Notes under the pieces: model-generated
Told to the model about the DNA's origin: nothing
Databases searched by the model: none
What the model saw: the letters and a program-made list of their open reading frames with translations, nothing else
In this document: piece after piece, positions 19,701 through 25,716 of the stretch
Numbering within the stretch: position 1 is the first letter of the stretch
Layout of the letters: each line of letters starts with the position of its first letter
Program-made: the position numbers and the translations under genes
Origin: Candidatus Helarchaeota archaeon
GTDB lineage: Archaea > Asgardarchaeota > Lokiarchaeia > Helarchaeales > HEL-GB-A
DNA: 46,641 nucleotides
NCBI GenBank assembly: GCA_013375405.1
Contig: JABXJU010000006.1
Span: forward strand, 1 to 46,641
Reading direction: 5' to 3'

Positions 19701-21566
19701 TGTAGAGAGAAAGGTATAGAATAGAAATACTGCAAATGTTAAACGATATAGTGTTTTTTTAGAGGCCAGTACGATTTGAAAACAAACTGGAAGTATAATT
19801 GAAAAAACCATTAATCCTATCCAAGTAGATAGAACTAAATTTAACAAATAATCTTCTACTAGACCAATCCAAAATATTATTAAGAAAACTCCAAGGGTAA
19901 GTAGGATATGATTTAAGAGAATTAAAAGTTTCTCCTCTATTTTTATAAATAAAAAAACCGATAACAGACTAAAGATAATGAAAACTGTCGCTATATACCC
20001 AATCCATCCATCTGGATATTGTAATATAAATAATGAAATAATATTGGCGAGTTGTAGATTGATAAGAGCTCCTATAATCCGGTAAAGTCGAGTATACCAA
20101 TATTTTCCAATCAAACCGCCCGCTTCTGCCCATACTAAACTGAGAGGGATCATAAATGATCCGACTAAAAGCCCTAAAAAGAGTTGAAAAAATAGAATCT
20201 CAGGGATATAAATATTCCATCCAATAATGATCCCTACTATGATCGATAAAGAAAACCAATTGAAAAAATTCGCCTTATAGTAGATCGGTTTAACAAGGAA
20301 TTTACGTAACAATCCAAAGCGGAGGATAGTGATCAATACACAATTAACAACGAATACTGCCCAGAATATTGCATTGGATAAATCAAGAAATTTGAAATAT
20401 ATAGATCCGGCAGTTATAACTCCAAATCCACACAATATGTTTGCCGAATTAATATAAAATAAGAACTTCTTATTTAAGGTAAAATTGAATAATAGCATTA
20501 ACACACCACATGAAATACTGAACGCACCGAACGCTAGAAGGAAATTTGTTGCATTGAACACGAATAGGGAAATAAGGAAGGAGATCTCGAAAGTTAATCC
20601 AAATCCTGCAATAAACCATAATGCCTCCTTCTTCTCTCTAGATAAGAGGCCCCCTTTATATGCGAAATGGTTGGTGGCAAAAGAGAAGGATGTAAACCAT
20701 AGAAGTCCAATCATAATTCTTGGTAATTCCTGCAAATAAAACAAACCGAAGAAAAGGAGACTTCCAGAAAGTGAAATACTAAGAAAATCTACAAAGAATA
20801 ACTTATTCCAGAAAGTATCCGAACCAGTCTCAACCACTTTTGAGAAGATTGAATTAATTAGAAGATTTATAAGGAAACCAAGCATACAAATTAAAAAGAA
20901 ACTTAAATACAAATCCAGACTCGCTACATATAATCCCCAAAAAGCCATTAAAGAGATTCCTATATTTATCGGTAGCATTGAAAGGATATAAATCATTTTT
21001 CGGGACGATATTAGATATCTAAATATGGGTAAAATTGCTCCAATGATTATCAATCCAAGCCCCAAACTCGAAAATATATTCCCAAACCACCAAAAATAAC
21101 TGCTATAAACGACAATTATCAAAGAATCTGAGAGGATAACTATCGAACCGCCTTTGCTTAACTTCATATAAAGATCATGTACAATTTTTTCACGAGATCC
21201 TAACCAATGGACATTTATCAGGAAAATAATTGATGAAATTAACACCACAAGAAACCCTGATACCCAAATTAATCTAGGATCTATAACAAGTTGCGAAAGG
21301 ATAATGAAATATTGGACTAGGAATCCAATAATTCCACCATTTATAAAAAAGGCCCCTTCTCGCGCTCGTTTCATAATGGTTAAAAGGAGTCCTGTGATTG
21401 AAATCGCTAAAGCGGTGGCTAACCCCCCTCTGGCCAACAGAGATTCTGTCCCAAAAGGCAATAATAAATAGAATAGAACTCCAATTATGATTGGGATAAA
21501 GATAAAGAGGATACTATTGATTATAATTTGCTCTATCTTCTCTGGTTTCTTTTTTTCCAGTGAAAT
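13788..21566 (-). CDS. giant polytopic membrane protein built of two-helix repeats
   Basis: About 2,590 residues and almost wholly hydrophobic. By eye it is a degenerate tandem series of units of about 55 residues. Each unit holds two transmembrane helices: an aromatic entry (often W-x-I/L), a Gly/Ser-rich turn, a short polar loop, a second helix, often a Pro, and then a basic F/Y-x-x-R/K exit. That implies some 45 units and 80-95 helices. No soluble domain, transporter signature or catalytic motif was found. The first TTG in frame is 21461, but the open frame continues upstream and encodes a charged KKKPEKIE and another hydrophobic helix. GGGGGAGG at 21573-21580 lies six bases before ATT 21566 and twelve before CTG 21558-21560, so a non-canonical start there is likely. 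The gene starts 14 bases after the RING/PHD-like gene and is probably cotranscribed with it. Function unknown. Confidence 0.82.
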   Translation of the reverse strand: MSLEKKKPEKIEQIIINSILFIFIPIIIGVLFYLLLPFGTESLLARGGLATALAISITGLLLTIMKRAREGAFFINGGIIGFLVQYFIILSQLVIDPRLIWVSGFLVVLISSIIFLINVHWLGSREKIVHDLYMKLSKGGSIVILSDSLIIVVYSSYFWWFGNIFSSLGLGLIIIGAILPIFRYLISSRKMIYILSMLPINIGISLMAFWGLYVASLDLYLSFFLICMLGFLINLLINSIFSKVVETGSDTFWNKLFFVDFLSISLSGSLLFFGLFYLQELPRIMIGLLWFTSFSFATNHFAYKGGLLSREKKEALWFIAGFGLTFEISFLISLFVFNATNFLLAFGAFSISCGVLMLLFNFTLNKKFLFYINSANILCGFGVITAGSIYFKFLDLSNAIFWAVFVVNCVLITILRFGLLRKFLVKPIYYKANFFNWFSLSIIVGIIIGWNIYIPEILFFQLFLGLLVGSFMIPLSLVWAEAGGLIGKYWYTRLYRIIGALINLQLANIISLFILQYPDGWIGYIATVFIIFSLLSVFLFIKIEEKLLILLNHILLTLGVFLIIFWIGLVEDYLLNLVLSTWIGLMVFSIILPVCFQIVLASKKTLYRLTFAVFLFYTFLSTWLLNYSLISIDLVTRSYLEIIFVTLLLFLLLYFGKNGEIYSERVFYGLSSINLSVFVVIFSLFGGSLLAIDPFYRITFIFLFLFLLLIPDLYFIFKAKFLKEAYFRRAIEVIEHILSGLFAAILAGIPILISNNWALGFGIFFTVYAFLSGLVHLYYKRYSPFKIYFLIFFGGLFWFLYNILILIVITIITTIFWALLIDLLLVLIVIEIYKYYELITVRGARLSTVYVSLSLSFVFSFLVEFYLLEFPLLAIISAIVLFLLLIRIVILYIDANEIFLEKYRIYLLQFSLWACISTFSLFVYILLNTFNPTPYTLRFQIFNITFASILFTGFSCVFSKAFRDAFIKLITNRIFLTVLSTSMGCLTAVLISFYYENLFLGINLAILIILICWKAIFYKKSFANYFIIGVPVILGVLLYKSIFDFINTYLNPLFFDYLYILFYSIALVAMILFVFSYTLWRFKSNLKFGLIIIATIFFVLPLIYNIYFRTNPLLLTFTGLFLIILPWLISVVLINNLWLSHFFKKESRIFFSISLGGLFFLFILISFNFLFPTLGLNIRFFTSIFTSAGISFFIFSIFARYFNFLTQKNIAITLGVSVFSGAWAIGFMLYFYQGIDPLISIGLAIDFGIFLYYLSLICYLWELSKIIWEKGWFVWIAVPVVNAFLIFLSFLPLGPEFITFGIFLTISIGHILFLPIVFYRWRKNFRLSWFIIWAEMIPLSFSAAYYFWFKEFLATAIFTMGLITILLAVLIYLIKLWKVSAILWSGLSIGNGVLFFVTGFGVIDPIALVGISLIITGLQAAILTLFPTIPRRWGTYIWIPVSGGITLLTAYFAQISHFDIFLTIFLTGLICLLSLYPLILFEIDKKLIYKIIGYGGCLLLPLFTGFLLFNTLAITIIEDIARAWISTSISMIVLGFILLALHRFQVLKREYWFISWTILSASIAALFSWFGYYIFNIIDNVINLTLTLLIFEIILIPASHRFWKILGEAIIITISGLLGFLVNIYFGIAVGLIFSAIFLEVQKPLEKILRKIQEPLLAVGLFFLLFWGFQIFIIVLYALLISLYIVLFYPFIRCIMIKQWLSATLFWIGLIMVPAAVGVWFALDFFLEIEILHSTLLGLCILFSLGLVLPAFHKVSKKTTAILWIALGGSISLFLYSPFLSVLSELLPTVVLLIILFTFFVLALPIFDLPQKIFLRSIIALSFEANCLMVIYIYIFTGDIFLTTLYFLLIESILLIGIAFWRKKWTILMLFWYLISIVFGFLYGYYAYLNLGLLTWTEYMIGLGIVGLLIIVPVFFSEFSINERFISHLIFTSALTICLPYFSSITFVGETSYIYIISFACFFLSSLLLIFYRLADNLIQSESFLDRFYKSSFWILLGMLNISASILIFWCFFIGLSFSFELSLIISITLSYIFFLTSSKFRASMEEYLPYLYVILPMLCAGIVFVGLYFVAPFLNFFLILYFSVLVAFIAYWGLIEGEAIRWRIHEYLWAVSPIPLVIYLGNIINTYLIDLALAISSGVLIYATLLLLLFIFTLENKRYLDYCWGILAVSLTFTLHFGIIQLARIVYSLPGDIYLILFLSLTIGLGVAITRAFWQKYNKLVKIIYFPLTIIASLVVYFGLMNISGFNAINAFLIALFVWGNLFVIFAFLPSIKWHIFKYLWIIIASCFSFIGFYLIWLSSLAWLPSLMIGSIIFSILWIKPPLAPSDFSYNMYFFSIIIIAANISLSWIIIVLLEMSIIVGILVPLLIGNLSILALALGNIINKKYWKQIYLFIPFIVAILSLFIFYTYDVIDIYLNTVTPILIGLVLTFPLMVEYAPLRFLTRNTKILVVSIAGVMAVVTFCILGYVPFIQGQSLLKGLIAAVVVIIIIYSILPKAYEFTEFTYLYLSIGLAAGFSIIYLFFVGEAELWKKLIVIFILSAGAACLGSYKIVEKKAEQNPQLSKWRLVLLVGGFIMIVVLTILLFAFHVAV

Positions 21567-21580
21567 TTTAATCCTCCCCC

Positions 21581-22450
21581 TTAATTGGATTCCTTCAAAT
21601 CCCCCTCATTAATTTTTTGCTTACAATACGGACAATAATTCTTAATCTTTAACCATTCCCGAAGATGGTCACGGTGCGCAGACGCATTGCAATGCGGACA
21701 TAATATCACTGATTCTCCATGGTCTATGTTCAGCAAGCACACAGAACATGTTAAAAACAATTCTCGGCAGTTTTCACAGAAGACTTCACTTGGCTCCCTT
21801 TGCGCTGGAATTGGCGCGCTACATTGGTAACAAGTATCTGGTTTTTCCTTCGGTTTTTCCTGTAATTGTTTTTCCCTAAAAAGGTTTAGTGCTTGGTCGA
21901 TAAAATCATTTTCACGAGCGTCCAACCGGCGATATAAGGCCTCGACTGCAGAGGTATGAAATGCGAGACTTCTGTTCCAAACAAAAATTCCTAAGACTAA
22001 AATAGTTGTTATAAAAAATCCCACTCCCCCCAAAAGATAACCCAGTGAAAGCAAGTTCTGTACATCTAGAGCTCCTATACTCATTGTTAATATTAAGAAT
22101 ACTACAAGAATCCCGATTAAACCTGTTTTAAATACTTTTTTATAATATGGACTAAAATCCAAATCAAGTTCAATTCTTGTATTATTTTCCCCCTTCGCTC
22201 GTAAATTAATATCTATGATACATGAGGGATCTTCGAGACCTTTTCCATCAACCAGGATTTTAAAGCTATTTTTTTGGGTTTCTAGGATTTGAATTGAACT
22301 CTCTCTGAATTTCTCTTTTAAAATCTCTATAAATCCCTTAATTTCGGTTTCACAAACAGAAATTTCCAATCGATAATCTTGTCGTCTCGGTATAGTTTTA
22401 TTTTTATATAAAACAACAGATTCTTGATCTTTCACTCCTGTTTTGGGCAT
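21581..22450 (-). CDS. membrane protein with zinc ribbon and RING/PHD-like finger
   Basis: 289 residues from the preferred ATG 22450; the frame opens at ATG 22468 (295 residues, numbering used here). AGAGG inside the first codons serves the second ATG. Layout: a cytosolic-looking domain (1-112), two transmembrane helices (about 113-133 and 140-165), a helical linker, a zinc ribbon (C213, C216, C231, C234), then a cross-brace-like finger with C241, C244, C257, C260, H265, H268, C279 and C282. The end, HLREWLKIKNYCPYC, resembles the second half of RING-H2 fingers; the C-C-C-C-H-H-C-C order is also PHD-like. RING domains recruit ubiquitin-conjugating enzymes, and Asgard archaea encode ubiquitin systems, so an E3-like role is plausible but no E1/E2/ubiquitin gene is visible here. 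A purely structural finger is the alternative. Confidence 0.75.
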   Translation of the reverse strand: MPKTGVKDQESVVLYKNKTIPRRQDYRLEISVCETEIKGFIEILKEKFRESSIQILETQKNSFKILVDGKGLEDPSCIIDINLRAKGENNTRIELDLDFSPYYKKVFKTGLIGILVVFLILTMSIGALDVQNLLSLGYLLGGVGFFITTILVLGIFVWNRSLAFHTSAVEALYRRLDARENDFIDQALNLFREKQLQEKPKEKPDTCYQCSAPIPAQREPSEVFCENCRELFLTCSVCLLNIDHGESVILCPHCNASAHRDHLREWLKIKNYCPYCKQKINEGDLKESN

Positions 22451-22560
22451 CTTGTTATTCCTCTTCATTTCGTACGAATATTATAAATCCAATTCCTTCC
22501 CACTTTCTATCTTTAAAAAAACTTATTTTTAATAAAAAAATTATCCCTTATATTTATATG

Positions 22561-22614
22561 TATAAAATAACTAATAATCATAAAATAACTATTAATCATA
22601 AAGCAACTAATATG
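22561..22614. repeat. three 18-bp tandem direct repeats in a divergent promoter region
   Basis: Copies occupy 22561-22578, 22579-22596 and 22597-22614. The first two differ at two positions (consensus YATAAAATAACTAWTAAT); the third is more diverged. They lie in the 271-base AT-rich region between the divergent RING/PHD-like and zinc-ribbon genes, so they may bind a regulator or be simple slippage products. The remainder of the region holds TATA-like boxes, including TTTAAATATATGAG near 22669-22682. Confidence 0.6.
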
Positions 22615-22721
22615 ATTCTACTACAAATCCTATATTTATAGAAAGAACTGATTAATAGATGCGAAGATTTAAATATATGAGGGCGAGGAATGCATAAAAT
22701 AAAAAAGAAAAGGATTAACAT

Positions 22722-24257
22722 ATGGGTTGTTGTGGAGGATTTTTTAATATAAAAAAATACCGGAAAGAATTCCGTTGCAGAAACAAGTATTGTGCGGGCT
22801 TGCTCACGATTCCCGTCAAGCTCATCAGCAAGGGCAGGAAAATTGTCAATGTCGCCCGGTGTCCCATTTGTCACGCTTCTTATAAATATGATCTACCTTT
22901 GAATGAGAAAGATCAATGGCTCTCATTGATTAGACAACTTTTTTCCCAATGTGATCTATGTAGGACCGATAACGATATTCAATTTATATCTCGGGGATCA
23001 AAACTCAAGGGCGTGTTTAGATGTAAGTATTGCGGAAAAAGGCGCGTAAAGGTTATCTCCAGCCACTTGTGGGACGATTTAATGTGGGCTAAGGTTGAAA
23101 AACCACCATTCGCCCCACCACGCGTGGTTCCAGAAATTACACCGCCACCTCCACCACCTGAAGCACTCCCCCTTCCAGCACCCGTTGTAGAAAAAGCCCC
23201 CCCTGACTTTGAACTCGTCGTGGAGGAAAAACCACGTCCCTCCGAAGAAGCGATAGAGGAGATCTCTGTAGTTACTGAGCCCCTAGTTGAGCAAGTGCCT
23301 TCCTCCAACGAAACGAGTATTGAGATTAAAGCCGAAGTTGAAGTACCAGCTGCCCTGACTAAATATAAGGAAATAACTAAGTGCGATCGAGAAACATGTG
23401 CCGGCTTCTCCTTAATTCCCCAAAAACTCACCTTGAAACGAGATGAAGCCCAGTTAATCACCCAATGCTTGCGTTGTCCGGATTCCTATGAGGTTTTACT
23501 TAAACTTAGTGAAAAAGAACTATGGTTGCCTCTCATAAAGAAAGGTTTTTTCCAGTGTGATAGATGTGGCACGCTAAATGATGATAACTATACTTATAGC
23601 GAAAAATTACTAAAGGTTAGAACGGTCACTAGGTGTAGGAACTGCGGGAAAAAGTACGTGAAAGTTATTTCCAATATATTTTGGAAAGATTTAGTACCAG
23701 CAGCCAAAAAACTGCCTATTCCACCACTGCCTCCTCTTCCCAAGGTTGCACCCCCACCACTCCCTGAGGAGGGCATGCGTCCGACAGTATATACCATCCC
23801 CCCTCCCCCTCAAAAAGTGGAAACAACTTTCGTTCAGCAAATTACCTTGGAATCCATTGAAGAAGAACGTCCACCTATAAGCGTTACTTACAAGAAAATC
23901 GCATATGATAATTACTTCCTTTGCAAGAGATGCGGCTCTTCTCAAATGGCTGTGCGAAAAATTAAGGCTGAGCAACCTCAGCGAGTGAAAGTAGGTGCAA
24001 AATGCGCTAATTGCGGTAAGTCAAAACAATTCAGTTTACCCTTCAAAAATATTCAAGTATGGTTAAGCTATTTGGCCCCGAGTTTCTTCAGATGTGCAAT
24101 ATGCGGATCTTCTTGCCAGATAACGCAAACTCAAAGAAGTAATAATACGATGAAAGTTACCTTCTATTGCGAACGAGATTGGTTAGAGTTTCAGAAAGAA
24201 CTCCCCCTGCCGCTCTTCCGGATTGTAATGACTCAAATTCAAAAAGCGGTCCATTGA
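22722..24257 (+). CDS. triple zinc-ribbon protein with proline-rich linkers
   Basis: 511 residues: three copies of a module of about 95-105 residues (roughly 17-112, 216-320 and 398-500). Each module has two zinc-ribbon pairs: C-x4-C or C-x2-C, then C-x2-C, a conserved Trp (QWLSLI, LWLPLI, VWLSYL), another C-x2-C, and a last C-x2-C followed in the first two by K-x-V-K-V-I-S. The last pair is degenerate in copy three (one Cys in YCERD). Linkers are rich in proline (PPPPPPEALPLPAP; PPLPPLPKVAPPPLP) and in Glu. The N terminus is MGCCGG. AAGGATTA precedes the ATG. Proline tracts of this kind bind profilin, SH3 or EVH1 domains in eukaryotes; Asgard archaea have profilins, so a cytoskeletal or scaffold role is conceivable but unproven. 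Zinc binding is well supported; function is not. Confidence 0.85.
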   Translation: MGCCGGFFNIKKYRKEFRCRNKYCAGLLTIPVKLISKGRKIVNVARCPICHASYKYDLPLNEKDQWLSLIRQLFSQCDLCRTDNDIQFISRGSKLKGVFRCKYCGKRRVKVISSHLWDDLMWAKVEKPPFAPPRVVPEITPPPPPPEALPLPAPVVEKAPPDFELVVEEKPRPSEEAIEEISVVTEPLVEQVPSSNETSIEIKAEVEVPAALTKYKEITKCDRETCAGFSLIPQKLTLKRDEAQLITQCLRCPDSYEVLLKLSEKELWLPLIKKGFFQCDRCGTLNDDNYTYSEKLLKVRTVTRCRNCGKKYVKVISNIFWKDLVPAAKKLPIPPLPPLPKVAPPPLPEEGMRPTVYTIPPPPQKVETTFVQQITLESIEEERPPISVTYKKIAYDNYFLCKRCGSSQMAVRKIKAEQPQRVKVGAKCANCGKSKQFSLPFKNIQVWLSYLAPSFFRCAICGSSCQITQTQRSNNTMKVTFYCERDWLEFQKELPLPLFRIVMTQIQKAVH

Positions 24258-24289
24258 ACGCATGTCTTATTAGGTATACAAAGTTCGAC

Positions 24290-25078
24290 TTAGGTAATGG
24301 ATTGAATTTCCATTTCCTCTAAAGGCACGGGTATCTTTACGACGATATCTGGAAGGAGTTTCTTCACTTCCAGTTCAAACTCCTCAATCGGGACACGCCA
24401 GCTAAGAGGCGGATAAAAATCATCCCAATGATGGCCGATGACCATTTTTGGGTTTAGAAATTTGGTCATTTGGGCGATTACTTCAAGAATATTGCGTCGT
24501 CCTGCCACGGGTGCTAAAAAAAGGTCGGGACGAAATTTCTCAAGTTCTTCTTTATAATAGCCTCCTGAACCGAAATGACAGAAGGTAAGAGCTTCTTTTT
24601 TTAATTGGAAATAAAATCCAAAGACTTCTCCTTTTGGATGGCCACGTCCATCGCGAAGAAGCCTCCTTGCTGATTTTAATACCTTCCAAGAGAAGAATTT
24701 CCATAAAATGGTGGTTAATCCAAAACTGATGTGCTTACTTCTAATGACTTTTACCTTAAATGTTTCAAAATCTAGTTCATCTCCAGCTGTCACTATTTGA
24801 ATCTGATCTTCAGGGACTTCTTCTCGTAAGAAAATCTCGCTTGCTTTCTTGGAACAAATAATTTTAGCGCCTGTCTGCTTTGCAATCGTCCCCACATCAG
24901 CAGAATGGTCAAAATGTCCGTGAGTCAAGAAAATATAATCGGCTTTCGTTAAATCCACCGGATTGAGGGGTATTTTCGGGTCTGCCTCAGGAGGCCGTGA
25001 AATCCACGGGTCGAGCAAAATTGTGATATTATCAAATTTCACTTCAAAACCTGCAGTTCCTAACCAAGTTAGTTTCAT
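24290..25078 (-). CDS. metallo-beta-lactamase-fold hydrolase (UlaG-like)
   Basis: 262 residues. The metal motif is HGHFDH (53-58), with the later ligand region GHHWDDF near residue 218 and the N-terminal WLGTAGFEV typical of UlaG/L-ascorbate-6-phosphate lactonase-like members. These are cytosolic metal-dependent hydrolases, and many have no known substrate. An inserted, basic stretch (KFFSWKVLKSARRLLRDGRG, about 128-147) is longer than in small members and might touch a membrane or nucleic acid. GGAGAGG lies just before the ATG. It follows the nitroreductase gene by 25 bases and is likely cotranscribed. The substrate cannot be assigned. Confidence 0.85.
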   Translation of the reverse strand: MKLTWLGTAGFEVKFDNITILLDPWISRPPEADPKIPLNPVDLTKADYIFLTHGHFDHSADVGTIAKQTGAKIICSKKASEIFLREEVPEDQIQIVTAGDELDFETFKVKVIRSKHISFGLTTILWKFFSWKVLKSARRLLRDGRGHPKGEVFGFYFQLKKEALTFCHFGSGGYYKEELEKFRPDLFLAPVAGRRNILEVIAQMTKFLNPKMVIGHHWDDFYPPLSWRVPIEEFELEVKKLLPDIVVKIPVPLEEMEIQSIT

Positions 25079-25103
25079 TCAAAGCCTCTCCTTTTTATAC
25101 TTG

Positions 25104-25610
25104 TTAGTAATTATCCATGCTAAATAAGTCTTCAATTGATTTCCGAGGACGCGCTGGCGGATCCTCATCTGGAATCCCAACCGGTAATAGCGCTATAACG
25201 TTCATATCTTGCGGGATTTGTAAAACTTTTTTAACTTTTTCTTCATTAAATGCCCCGATCCAGCAAGCTCCGAGCCCCAACTCCACAGCTTGTAGAAAGA
25301 TATGCTGAATTGCAATTCCAAGATTTACTTTATTCCATTTTTCATACTGTGCAAAACCCACTCCCACAAAAATCACGGCAGCATCGGTAATAAAGTCTTG
25401 AATTGAACCAAGTCTTTGTAATCTTTTTTTAACCTCATCATCCTTAACTATAATAAACTTGTATGGTTGATTATTAGATGCAGAAGGTGCTAATTGTGCA
25501 GCTTTCATCAAGATTTGCAACTGTTCCTCCGGTATTGGTCCTGGTCGAAAGTTTCTAATACTTCTTCTTTTTTGAATGGCTTCTTTTACATTCAATTCAT
25601 TCCAACTCAC
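25104..25610 (-). CDS. nitroreductase-family FMN oxidoreductase
   Basis: 168 residues, typical of the short branch of the family. FMN-phosphate contacts are suggested by RRSIRNF (15-21), the flavin-binding LAPSASNNQPYKFI segment by 41-54, and the ELGLGACWIGAF segment by about 110-121. Members use NAD(P)H to reduce nitro compounds, quinones or flavins, or catalyse unrelated chemistry such as dehalogenation, so the physiological substrate is open. It is the first gene of a two-gene unit with the metallo-beta-lactamase-fold protein and is divergent from the thermosome gene, with 106 bases between them. No cysteine cluster or ferredoxin extension is fused. Confidence 0.88.
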   Translation of the reverse strand: MSWNELNVKEAIQKRRSIRNFRPGPIPEEQLQILMKAAQLAPSASNNQPYKFIIVKDDEVKKRLQRLGSIQDFITDAAVIFVGVGFAQYEKWNKVNLGIAIQHIFLQAVELGLGACWIGAFNEEKVKKVLQIPQDMNVIALLPVGIPDEDPPARPRKSIEDLFSMDNY

Positions 25611-25716
25611 TTTTATCGTTCATTCTATTTTACAAGCCAAAATATATTATTAAATCCTATCCATTCTGAACCATTACTATTTTAAGAACTCTTTCTAATT
25701 ATCTTATTGATTTGGA

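Noticed and set aside
22979..23461. 160-codon Gly/Ser-rich minus-strand frame
   Set aside because: It is the antisense shadow of the proline-rich linker region of the zinc-ribbon gene; its glycine runs mirror proline codons.
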